DNA from: UBA4417 sp031550085
GTDB lineage: Bacteria > Bacteroidota > Bacteroidia > Bacteroidales > UBA4417
DNA length: 64,000 bases
NCBI GenBank assembly: GCA_031550085.1
Contig: JAVBOY010000021.1
Span: forward strand, 1 to 64,000
Direction of reading: 5' to 3'
The translations under genes were made by a program, and so were the position numbers. Positions 6,852-15,094 of this stretch are shown here, one piece after another. The stretch's first letter is position 1; each line of letters opens with the position of its first letter. A model generated the notes under the pieces. It saw only the letters and a list, made by a program, of their open reading frames with translations, made no database searches and was not told the origin of the DNA.

Positions 6852-8987
6852 TTACTTTACCGGATTTTTATACTCCATATTCAGGTTATAAAATGTAAAC
6901 GCCCAGCTATCGGTCACTTCCTTGATGGTTTTTTCGGTTGATTTTCCGGCGCCATGCCCAGCCATGGTTTCAATGCGGATCAATACCGGATTGTCGCATT
7001 TTTGCTTGGCTTGCAATTCCGAAATAAACTTAAACGAATGGGCAGGGACTACACGATCGTCGTGATCGGCTGTCGTTACCAGAGTTGCCGGGTAGCAAAC
7101 GCCTTCCTTCACGTTGTGGAGCGGCGAGTATTTCAACAAATAGTCGAATTCTTCTTTTTTATCGCTCGAACCGTAATCGGTTTCCCAAGCCCAGCCAATG
7201 GTAAATTTGTGATAACGCAACATATCCATCACACCGACTTGAGGCAAAGCCACGGCAAACAATTCGGGGCGTTGGGTCATGCAGGCGCCTACCAGCAACC
7301 CGCCGTTCGAACCGCCTTGAATGGCCAGTTTTTGAGGTTCGGTATATTTTTCCTTGATCAAATATTCGGCGGCGGCAATAAAATCGTCAAATACATTTTG
7401 CTTGTGCAGTTTGGTGCCGGCTTCGTGCCATTTCTCACCAAATTCGCCACCACCGCGCAAATTGGCCATCACATAAACACCGCCATTTTCCAAAAAGAGC
7501 ATCCGGCTGATGCTGAAGCCGGGCGTGAGGCTCACGTTAAATCCGCCGTAACCGTACAAAAGCACCGGATTTTTTCCGTTTTTCTTCATGCCATCCTTGT
7601 ATACAATAAACATGGGAATTGGGGTGCCGTCCTTGCTGGGGTAAAAGACTTGCTCGCAAATGTATTTCGAGGGTTGAAACGCCATTTTGGTTTCTTTGTA
7701 AACTTCCGATTTCAGCGTGGACACGTCCATTTTGTAAATGCAGCCGGGATTGGTAAACGACATATAGCTGTAAAACATTTCGTTCGATTCCTTGTCGCCG
7801 CTGATCCCGCTGATAGTAGCAATCTCGGGGAGCTGGATGTCTTGCTCGTATTTGCCATCCTGGGCAAACACCGAAATTTTGCTGGCAGCATTGTGCAAGT
7901 AACTGGCAATAATTTTATTCCCGATAAAGGAAGTTCCTTGCAATACGTCTTCTTTTTCAGGAATCACTTCGGTAAACGTAAGCTGCGGTGAATTGAAGTT
8001 GATTTTCAAAAGCTTGTTGTTGGGCGCATTTTCGTTGGTATGAATAAACAGGTCATCACCCAGGTTTTCCACCACGCTACAATCGTATCCGAACTTGTCG
8101 ACAAGGGTTTTAAACGGGCCTACAATGTTACCATCCAATTTACGAACCATCAACGTGTTTCCTTTTTCTCCGCCTTTACTTGCCGATAAAATCAGGAATT
8201 GTTCATCTTCGGTTGTTCCGGCATAAAACATCTTTTGAGCCGAGGTTTTGTCTTCGTACACCAAAATATCCTGGCTTTGCCCGGTTCCCATTTTGTGGTA
8301 ATACACTTTTTGGTATTCGTTTTTTTGCGAAAGCGCACTTCCGGTCGGGGCATCGTAAGCGCTATAGAAGAAGCCGTCCTTGTACCAGGCAATCCCTGAG
8401 AATTTCACCCATTTGATCACATCGGGCAAATCCTTTCCGTCCATGGTTTTGGTGTGGATTTCGTTCCAGTCGGATCCTCCGGTCGAAAGCGCGTAAGCAA
8501 CCGTCTGCCCGTCTTTCGAAACACCAAGCCCACCCAGGGAAACCGTTCCGTCCTTTGACAACGTATTGGGATCGATCAAAACACGTTCGGGCGCATCCAG
8601 GGCATCTTTTACATACAACACAAATTGGTTTTGAATGCCGTTGTTGCGGGAAAAGAAATACTTCCCGGCTTTTTTCCAGGGCGTGCCTTCCTTGGGAAAA
8701 TTCCACATGGTGCTCAACGCTTTTTCCATATCGGCGCGGTACGGAATTTGATCCAGATAGCCAAAGGTAACGGCATTTTGTGCTTTCACCCATTCGGCTG
8801 TTTCGGCCGAGTGGTCATCTTCAAGCCAACGGTACGGGTCGGCAACTTCGGTTCCAAAGTAAACGTCTTTTTGATCTACTTTTTGGGTGTCGGGGTATTT
8901 CACGGCAATTTTGGGATTTTGCACCGGCTTTTGCGTGCACGAAAACAGCAAACAAGCCGCAGCGAAAGTGAGAATCTGTGCTTTCAT
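6852..8987 (-). CDS. prolyl oligopeptidase family lipoprotein (S9A)
   Basis: This 711-residue serine peptidase cleaves after proline in peptides. An N-terminal beta-propeller (about 75-425) covers a C-terminal alpha/beta-hydrolase domain. The predicted catalytic triad is Ser560 in GGSNGG, Asp644 in DHDDRVVPAHS and His678 in AGHGAGKS. The N terminus is a lipoprotein signal with lipobox LFSC, so the enzyme is probably anchored in the envelope and used for peptide degradation; this is common in Bacteroidota. A TAAATTTG promoter element lies upstream at 9037-9044, and a terminator follows at 6795-6824, so it is probably monocistronic. The length fits the family. Confidence 0.95.
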   Translation of the reverse strand: MKAQILTFAAACLLFSCTQKPVQNPKIAVKYPDTQKVDQKDVYFGTEVADPYRWLEDDHSAETAEWVKAQNAVTFGYLDQIPYRADMEKALSTMWNFPKEGTPWKKAGKYFFSRNNGIQNQFVLYVKDALDAPERVLIDPNTLSKDGTVSLGGLGVSKDGQTVAYALSTGGSDWNEIHTKTMDGKDLPDVIKWVKFSGIAWYKDGFFYSAYDAPTGSALSQKNEYQKVYYHKMGTGQSQDILVYEDKTSAQKMFYAGTTEDEQFLILSASKGGEKGNTLMVRKLDGNIVGPFKTLVDKFGYDCSVVENLGDDLFIHTNENAPNNKLLKINFNSPQLTFTEVIPEKEDVLQGTSFIGNKIIASYLHNAASKISVFAQDGKYEQDIQLPEIATISGISGDKESNEMFYSYMSFTNPGCIYKMDVSTLKSEVYKETKMAFQPSKYICEQVFYPSKDGTPIPMFIVYKDGMKKNGKNPVLLYGYGGFNVSLTPGFSISRMLFLENGGVYVMANLRGGGEFGEKWHEAGTKLHKQNVFDDFIAAAEYLIKEKYTEPQKLAIQGGSNGGLLVGACMTQRPELFAVALPQVGVMDMLRYHKFTIGWAWETDYGSSDKKEEFDYLLKYSPLHNVKEGVCYPATLVTTADHDDRVVPAHSFKFISELQAKQKCDNPVLIRIETMAGHGAGKSTEKTIKEVTDSWAFTFYNLNMEYKNPVK

Positions 8988-9036
8988 AAAAATAATTTTA
9001 AAACAACAATGTTGAAAAATAAGTGAAATAAAACAC

Positions 9037-9044
9037 CAAATTTA
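9037..9044 (-). promoter_or_regulatory. -7 promoter element of the prolyl oligopeptidase gene
   Basis: The minus strand reads TAAATTTG (TAnnTTTG consensus), 50 bp upstream of the start codon. It overlaps the stop codon of the upstream lipoprotein gene. Confidence 0.5.
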
Positions 9045-9638
9045 GTAATTATAAAAATTATCAAAGCCGATTCCCAAATCAAAACGGCCGTTTGAAATAG
9101 AAATCGGTACATCGTGATACAACGTCTTGAACCTGAACGTTCCCGACAAAACAACTTTCAAGAGTTCTCCATCGACATAAAGTTTTTGGGCGCGCTTGAT
9201 GGTTAGTTCGCCTCCTGTAAAAACATCGAATGTTGTCGCGGGTCCATCGTTTTGGGTAAGCGTTACCGTACAATTGCTGCTGTCCAACGGAATGGTTTTG
9301 CCGTTGAGCGAAATTAAATCGGGATAATTGAGGTAAGAATCTCCCTTGATCGAAAAATTCATCATGACTTTTTGGTAACCTATTTGTCCGGTTAAAAGCA
9401 GATTTAAGGTATCGGAATGAATGATGATTTTGGACGGGATATAATTGCTTGTCGATACAAAGGCTTCCCGGTCGACATAAGCGCCGAACGTATTATAGCC
9501 CCATTCGGAATAAACGGGCAATTGATCGTAAACCGGATCGGGAATAAAAACCGTTTGTTCCAGTTCATATTCGCTTTTGGAACAACTGGCCAGTAATAAC
9601 AAACAACTAACGACGGAAAGGAATATTGTTTTTTTCAT
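9042..9638 (-). CDS. hypothetical lipoprotein
   Basis: This 198-residue protein begins with a lipoprotein signal (MKKTIFLSVVSCLLLLASC), so it is lipidated at Cys19 and likely faces the periplasm or cell surface. The mature part is rich in beta-strand-forming residues and contains no recognised catalytic motif. The gene begins 10 bp after the stop of the outer-membrane beta-barrel gene (9649-10428), so the two probably form an operon and may act together in the envelope. The exact function is unknown. Confidence 0.75.
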   Translation of the reverse strand: MKKTIFLSVVSCLLLLASCSKSEYELEQTVFIPDPVYDQLPVYSEWGYNTFGAYVDREAFVSTSNYIPSKIIIHSDTLNLLLTGQIGYQKVMMNFSIKGDSYLNYPDLISLNGKTIPLDSSNCTVTLTQNDGPATTFDVFTGGELTIKRAQKLYVDGELLKVVLSGTFRFKTLYHDVPISISNGRFDLGIGFDNFYNY

Positions 9639-9648
9639 AATGGCAATC

Positions 9649-10428
9649 TTATTGACGGGATTTTACAAAAATTTGAAGGGGCGCTTGAAGCGAGATATGA
9701 AAGCCTGAAAATCCGTCCAAATCCACCAAAGCCGAATTATTGGACGTAAGTACTGCCGATGGCAGCAAAATTTCCATGTTTAAATTGAGTTGACCGGGCT
9801 TGCCGAGTTTCATGCCCACCGACCAAAAGAATGTGGAATAAAAACGGTTCGTTTGGGTATCGAACTTCTCCAGGATTTCCTGCTCGCGGGCCTCCATTTC
9901 CGAATTTAAAAATTCAACATCCAATTTGGATGAAACTTGAAAATTAAACTCAAAGCCTGCTTTTCCATACAGGCCAAATCCCCGGGTTTGAAGGGGCGAA
10001 TAGCGAAACACCACGGGAATTCCCAAATAACTGCTTTTTTCCTGCATCGACACAACACGGGCAAACTCGGTAATTTCATCATTGGAGTAACGCAGAAAAA
10101 AGTACCCGTCTTTTGAAACCTCGGTATTTAGCTGCCCAAACTGGATTCCCGAAGTGATGCCGAACATGCCTTTCTTGCCAAAGCGGTATTCGGGCTTGAC
10201 GGCAACCTGCCAACCGTTGGCATCCGAGTACAATGTATTGTCGTAATTGTAACTCCCATAATAGGGATTTTGGCTTTGGCGTACCGGCCATTGGGAATTC
10301 AAATCCGAAATAAAAAAATGGGCGCCGGCTTCAAGCCCCCAAATAAGGTTTGTTTGGGGCATTTCCTGGGCTTGCAATGCAAAAACAAGCAGCATGCAGC
10401 CGATTAGAATTCGTAGTCTTCTACTCAT
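9649..10428 (-). CDS. outer-membrane beta-barrel protein (PorT-like family)
   Basis: This 259-residue protein has a signal peptide (cleavage likely near LQAQ at about residue 21). Alternating aromatic/hydrophobic strands follow: a GLEAGAHFF opening, FGITSGIQFG, SYLGIPVVFRYSP, GFGLYGKAGFEFNF and FYSTFFWSVGMKLG. SYLGIPVxFRY is the usual signature of Bacteroidota outer-membrane beta-barrel domain proteins. It is likely an 8-10-stranded barrel of unknown cargo. The gene is followed closely by the lipoprotein gene at 9042-9638 and preceded by a TATCTTTG promoter at 10494-10501. Confidence 0.85.
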   Translation of the reverse strand: MSRRLRILIGCMLLVFALQAQEMPQTNLIWGLEAGAHFFISDLNSQWPVRQSQNPYYGSYNYDNTLYSDANGWQVAVKPEYRFGKKGMFGITSGIQFGQLNTEVSKDGYFFLRYSNDEITEFARVVSMQEKSSYLGIPVVFRYSPLQTRGFGLYGKAGFEFNFQVSSKLDVEFLNSEMEAREQEILEKFDTQTNRFYSTFFWSVGMKLGKPGQLNLNMEILLPSAVLTSNNSALVDLDGFSGFHISLQAPLQIFVKSRQ

Positions 10429-10493
10429 CGTTAACTGATTTAAAACAAAATATATTTATTGAAATGAAATTTATAAAATATCTAACTAAGAAC

Positions 10494-10501
10494 CAAAGAT
10501 A
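10494..10501 (-). promoter_or_regulatory. -7 promoter element of the barrel/lipoprotein operon
   Basis: The minus strand reads TATCTTTG, matching TAnnTTTG, about 66 bp upstream of the start codon at 10428. No properly spaced -33 TTG was found. Confidence 0.5.
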
Positions 10502-10600
10502 ATTAATAGAATGACAAAAAAATGATTCCAGGGTTGCCGTTTCAGGATGAATGAAAAAATTTTTTGTAGTCGGTTTTGTACAACTATTTTTAGAAACTAA

Positions 10601-10963
10601 GATTTCGCCGCGAGGCGGCTTGATCAATTTCTTTGTAACAAAGATTCCGCCACTATGTGGCTTTATCGCTTCCATTATCTCTTTCTACAAAGATTTCGCC
10701 GCGATGCGGCTTGGCCGATTTTACTGCTTCTTTTTACAAAGATTTCGTCACTACGTGACTTAGGCTTTCGTAATTTCCTGTTTTCCTGTAAAAGCTGTGA
10801 CAAGGCTTTTTAGCGGCGTAGCCGCGGCATTTTTGTAAAAAAAAAGTCCCTATCATAACAAAGCAGCGTAGCTGCGAAATCTCAAAAATTCCAAGATATC
10901 AACCCGATACAGCCTTACCGGTTTTGCTGTTTTTTTTTTACAGAGATTCCACCACTACGTGGC
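10601..10963. repeat. array of seven REP-like 5-3-5 hairpins
   Basis: Seven short palindromes with 5-bp arms and 3-base loops occur in 360 bp: 10607-10619, 10649-10661, 10698-10710, 10747-10759, 10813-10825, 10863-10875 and 10951-10963 (the last with one outer mismatch). Five copies are preceded by AAAGATTTC/AAGATTCC, and the copy at 10863 is followed by GAAATCT, its reverse complement, so copies occur in both orientations. The arms change in a compensatory way (GCCGC/GCGGC, GCCAC/GTGGC, GTCAC/GTGAC, GCAGC/GCTGC), so pairing is conserved rather than sequence. The surrounding 10502-11146 region contains no gene. Confidence 0.85.
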
Positions 10964-11146
10964 TGTTCGTTATTCCATTTGATTGTTTTGTACAACTCAC
11001 GGGAATTTTATCATTCAACAAGTGATTTTATAAAAAAAGATTTCGCAACCCTGCTGCCCGAAAAAGGAGTGCATCCTATTCAAAAACAACCTTATTGCGA
11101 AATCCCGGTAAATTTTCGAAATCGATTCGAAAATTCGTATCAAACG

Positions 11147-13630
11147 CTATTGCAAACGTTCTTTGATGCTGGAGCTTAAATAATCATAATGCGCTTTGGT
11201 CAGCGGATCGGCCGAAGCAGCCGCTTGCAGGCGTTTTTGCAAGGATTTTAATTGGTAGGTTACAAATGCCGTCAGATCGGAATTATCCATCACAGCCGGA
11301 ACCGCAGCCGTTTTATCCATCACAATCGCCACGTTTTTATTGGGCAACAGCGAAAGCAATTGTTTGACATATACTTTTTGCAAATTGCGGCGGTAAATAT
11401 CCACCGGACCGCCTGAAGCCAGTTCTTTAAATACGTTTTTATTCAAATCTTCAAACAAATTGGTAATCGTATAGGTGTTTGATTTCAACGCCGTTTCTGC
11501 CAGCAACAGGTTTTGGAATACCCGTTGATTCAACAACGAACGAACGGCCAGCGTTTGCATTTTGTTGACTTCCGTAAGGGGCGTAATTTTATTGGTGTTT
11601 TGGAAAACGGCATCTTTCAGCATAAATGTCGGCGTGGTAAAAACGTATTTATTCAAAAACGCCATGGCTTCCTGCTGTTTTTCTTTCTCGACAAAAGAAT
11701 AAATGTTTCCTTCTTGTTCCGAGGTTTTGGGCGTTTCGTAAATTCCACCGACCCATTTTGCCACATGGCCGATGTAAAGCAGGTATTGGCCCAATATTTC
11801 GGAATACATATCCGTGCGGTAATCGTAATCTTCGTTGGGCACTTTGGTCCATGCTTCGAAATTGTCCATAATCCGCTGCAGGTTCTTGATGCCGTATTCG
11901 TTCGATTTCATGTGGTTGTCGCCCAGATCTTCACGTTGGCTACGCGGATCGTTGGGATTGGTTTCGGTTCCGAACCAATTGTAACGGTCTTTCATCTTTT
12001 CAATGATCCATTCATTCAGCTTGGGCAGTTCGGCCACCGGATCGGTTACATCGGGAAAACGGCGGTATCCCCATTCGATCGCCCACAAATCATATTGTCC
12101 GATGCGCGGAAATAACAGATTTTGGGGGATGTTGTCTTCGGGTTGCGCCACATAATCAAAGCGGGCATAATCCATAATGGACGTGGTGTGTCCGTGGGCT
12201 TTCAAAAATGTAATGCTGCGCAGGCTATCAACGGGTGTTGCCGTAGAGGCACCGAAATTGTGGCGCAAACCCAGCGTATGCCCTACTTCGTGTGACGACA
12301 CAAAACGAATCAGTTGCCCCATCAATTCATCGTCAAATACTTTTTCCTGTGCCATGGGATCCACTGCGGCACATTGCACAAAATACCAGTCATGAAGCAG
12401 CTTCATCACGTTGTGATACCAGTTGATGTGACTTTCCATGATTTCGCCGGTACGCGGATCGGCTACGTGCGGGCCGCTGGCATTTTCAACATCCGAGGGT
12501 TTGTAAACAATGGCCGAATAGCGGGCATCTTCGAGCGACCAGGTGGAGTCTTGCTCTTTGGTCGGCGCCAGTTTAGCCAGGATGGCGTTTTTAAATCCGG
12601 CTTTTTCAAAAGCTACCTGCCAGTCGTTGACACCTTGCATCAGGTAAGGAACCCATTTCTTCGGTGTAGCCGGATCGATGTAATACACGATGGGCTTTTG
12701 CGGTTCGACCAGTTCGCCGCGTTTGTATTTTTCAACGTCTTCGGGTTTGGGTTCCAAACGCCAGCGCGAAATCATTCCCACGCGTTTGACTCCTTGCGGG
12801 TTTTGGTCGTAATCGATGTAATTGTAAGCAAAATAACCCACCCGTGAGTCAAAATAGCGCGGCTGCATCGGTTTTTCAGGCAACAATACCATTGACGTAT
12901 TTAATTCGAAAGTTTCCAGCGTTTCTTCCTCGGTTCCGTAAGTTTTCACCGTTTTTATCTCGGTATTGATGGGATAGGTTTTAATGCTTGAAATATAGGA
13001 TTTATCGGTCTGTATAACTTTGAGTTTTAAAGCCTTCTTCACAAATTTGGCAAAGAACAGGATATCGTTGTCGCCGTTAAAATAATCGCTGACATCAATC
13101 AGGTAGCTTTTTTTGTTAGCGCCATAGGCTTTGATGTCAAATCCAGCAACAATGGCCGGCGAATTGGAGCGCATGACGGCAGCATACATATCCTGGGTCG
13201 AATCGCGCGACATTTCGTCGAACGATACCTGGTTTAAATAAATTTTGTTGTTGGGTTTCTTTTCGAAACGGACCACATTCTTGTTGATAAAATCTCCGGC
13301 ATAACCGACAAAACCGGCACGCGCTCCGGAGGCTGATTTCGAAATACGGCTAACCACCAACAAATCTTTTCCCAAAAGCGAATCGGGAATTTCCAAATAA
13401 AACTTTTTGTCGGCAAAATAAGCGGTGGTTAATCCCACCATCTTGGCCGGCGACTTGAGGAATTTTTCTATGGATGGAATTTCACCACTTGGCTTGGCTT
13501 TGGCCGTGTCGGCAGCGGCAGGTGGCGGCGCAGCCGGCTTTTTTTCTTTTTTCTTGTCCAATGCCAGAGCATGGGGAGTTGCAATGCTTAAAGCAAATGC
13601 AACCAAGAGCAGGTTCAGAAAGCTTTTCAT
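11147..13630 (-). CDS. secreted zinc-dependent metalloprotease (DUF5117/DUF4953 type)
   Basis: This 827-residue protein has an N-terminal signal peptide (cleaved near ALALD, about residue 24) and then a K- and A-rich linker. The zinc site is HEVGHTLGLRHN, with His447, Glu448, His451 and His457, the HExxHxxGxxH metzincin-type pattern. The long N-terminal region and the C-terminal helical region fit the Bacteroidota metalloprotease family that combines DUF5118, DUF5117 and DUF4953. It is likely periplasmic or exported and degrades proteins. The gene lies 53 bp downstream of an unknown secreted protein and appears to be the last member of a parC-led operon. The functional link to parC is probably only co-transcription. 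Confidence 0.9.
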   Translation of the reverse strand: MKSFLNLLLVAFALSIATPHALALDKKKEKKPAAPPPAAADTAKAKPSGEIPSIEKFLKSPAKMVGLTTAYFADKKFYLEIPDSLLGKDLLVVSRISKSASGARAGFVGYAGDFINKNVVRFEKKPNNKIYLNQVSFDEMSRDSTQDMYAAVMRSNSPAIVAGFDIKAYGANKKSYLIDVSDYFNGDNDILFFAKFVKKALKLKVIQTDKSYISSIKTYPINTEIKTVKTYGTEEETLETFELNTSMVLLPEKPMQPRYFDSRVGYFAYNYIDYDQNPQGVKRVGMISRWRLEPKPEDVEKYKRGELVEPQKPIVYYIDPATPKKWVPYLMQGVNDWQVAFEKAGFKNAILAKLAPTKEQDSTWSLEDARYSAIVYKPSDVENASGPHVADPRTGEIMESHINWYHNVMKLLHDWYFVQCAAVDPMAQEKVFDDELMGQLIRFVSSHEVGHTLGLRHNFGASTATPVDSLRSITFLKAHGHTTSIMDYARFDYVAQPEDNIPQNLLFPRIGQYDLWAIEWGYRRFPDVTDPVAELPKLNEWIIEKMKDRYNWFGTETNPNDPRSQREDLGDNHMKSNEYGIKNLQRIMDNFEAWTKVPNEDYDYRTDMYSEILGQYLLYIGHVAKWVGGIYETPKTSEQEGNIYSFVEKEKQQEAMAFLNKYVFTTPTFMLKDAVFQNTNKITPLTEVNKMQTLAVRSLLNQRVFQNLLLAETALKSNTYTITNLFEDLNKNVFKELASGGPVDIYRRNLQKVYVKQLLSLLPNKNVAIVMDKTAAVPAVMDNSDLTAFVTYQLKSLQKRLQAAASADPLTKAHYDYLSSSIKERLQ

Positions 13631-13683
13631 ATGATTAAAAAAAGATTATGGTTAAAGAATTAATATTCTAAAAGGGATTTCCT

Positions 13684-15054
13684 TTATTTTACCAGCAATT
13701 TTACATAGAGGTCACTCACGGCAACCGGATCCAAATAGTAGTGCAACAGGCCCAACCGTCCGGCAAGCACTTCTTTATCGGAATAGCTGTTGTACATTTC
13801 CCATCCGTTGCCCAGTTCTTTTACATACAAATAGTGCACTTTTTCCCAGGCTTGTTGGGCTTCTTTCAGCTTCAGGTTGGATGCCCCTCCTAATTTATTG
13901 TAATGGGAAGTAATTTCTTTTTCCAAGGCTTTTACATAGTTCTTGAAGCATGTGGTTTTGTAAAAAGGCGATTCGTCGGAAAAAGCGGTACTCTCGTCTA
14001 TTTTCTTGCATTCGGATCTCAATGAAAATTCTTTGCCGAAACGTTCGACATAAGGCGTAACATAGCTATACCAAGCCATCGCCGACCCCATTGCCATAAA
14101 TCCGCTAAAACCCGAAGTAAATTGCAAGGTTTGGTTGGCCGCTAAATACCGTAAGGCATTCTTATTCAAATCACTAATATTTAATGAGTTGATAAAATCT
14201 TTTTCTTTGGAAAGGTAATCCGCAATTGCTTCCCGGAAACGGTCCATGTCTTCGTCGGATGAATGCTCTTTGGGATACATTTCGGCATTTTTCACCATCG
14301 CAGTCAAGCTATCGGTAGCAAATGCCAGACAAGCCGACAAATAGTCTTCCGTCGAACAATTGCAATAACATGGCAAATTTTCCCAATCGGTAATTGAAAA
14401 ACACTGAAAAGCCTCTCCCGCCCAATCCAGAATACTCTGGGCCGCCTGCAAACGCATATCAGGCTCGTATAGCCGGTAATTGGCTTTAAAGGAGTTATAA
14501 TAATCGGTGCGAAGCGATTGCTGGTCTTCAACGGTTCGCCCGTCGTTGTAAATCCGGTAATAGGCTTGCGAAAACAATACCATCGCCTGGGCCGACAAAC
14601 TACGGGGCATTTTTTGAGCCACCACCAGGTAATTTTCAAGATCGGGCGACGTGGTATCAAAATCCTGAATCAAATAATACAACAACAGATAAGCGGGCGG
14701 GACATTTGCCTGGCGGATGCTGTTTGCTTTGTATTTTTGAAGCACTTTTGCTTCAAATGCTCTGCCGTATGTAGTAAAATATTCTTCATCACCATCCGAT
14801 TTCCATTCAAAATAAGCCGAAAGGGCCGACAACAAAGCTATTTTTGAGCCCAAATCGTTTTCGTCGGAGAGCATGAATTCCAAAAACTCCGTTTGGTTAA
14901 TGCCTTGTTCTTCGGTCGATGCAATAATGCTGTAATCGGCATACGAATCACCCAGCGTCAGGTCGCTTAAAAAAGTGGCATCGCCATAGGCTGAAAAACA
15001 GATAATACTGAAAAATAAAGTACTTAAAAAGATTTTCAACGGTTTTGCAGCCAC
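13684..15054 (-). CDS. secreted protein of unknown function
   Basis: This 456-residue protein has a signal peptide with likely cleavage near AYG-DAT (about residue 25). The mature part is mostly alpha-helical. A cysteine-rich patch (CYCNC) lies at about residues 229-233, with other cysteines nearby at 217 and 243, which could form disulfides or bind metal. I do not recognise the family. It lies 40 bp downstream of parC and 53 bp upstream of the metalloprotease gene, so it is probably co-transcribed with both; it might be a substrate or partner of the protease, but nothing in its sequence shows this. Confidence 0.7.
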   Translation of the reverse strand: MAAKPLKIFLSTLFFSIICFSAYGDATFLSDLTLGDSYADYSIIASTEEQGINQTEFLEFMLSDENDLGSKIALLSALSAYFEWKSDGDEEYFTTYGRAFEAKVLQKYKANSIRQANVPPAYLLLYYLIQDFDTTSPDLENYLVVAQKMPRSLSAQAMVLFSQAYYRIYNDGRTVEDQQSLRTDYYNSFKANYRLYEPDMRLQAAQSILDWAGEAFQCFSITDWENLPCYCNCSTEDYLSACLAFATDSLTAMVKNAEMYPKEHSSDEDMDRFREAIADYLSKEKDFINSLNISDLNKNALRYLAANQTLQFTSGFSGFMAMGSAMAWYSYVTPYVERFGKEFSLRSECKKIDESTAFSDESPFYKTTCFKNYVKALEKEITSHYNKLGGASNLKLKEAQQAWEKVHYLYVKELGNGWEMYNSYSDKEVLAGRLGLLHYYLDPVAVSDLYVKLLVK

Positions 15055-15094
15055 AACTTTTGGTCGTTATTTGAGTTGTATTTTCATTGACAGC

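Noticed and set aside
10601..10963. CRISPR array
   Set aside because: The repeated units are palindromes with variable arms, occur in both orientations and have irregular spacers of 30-90 bp; there are no cas genes.
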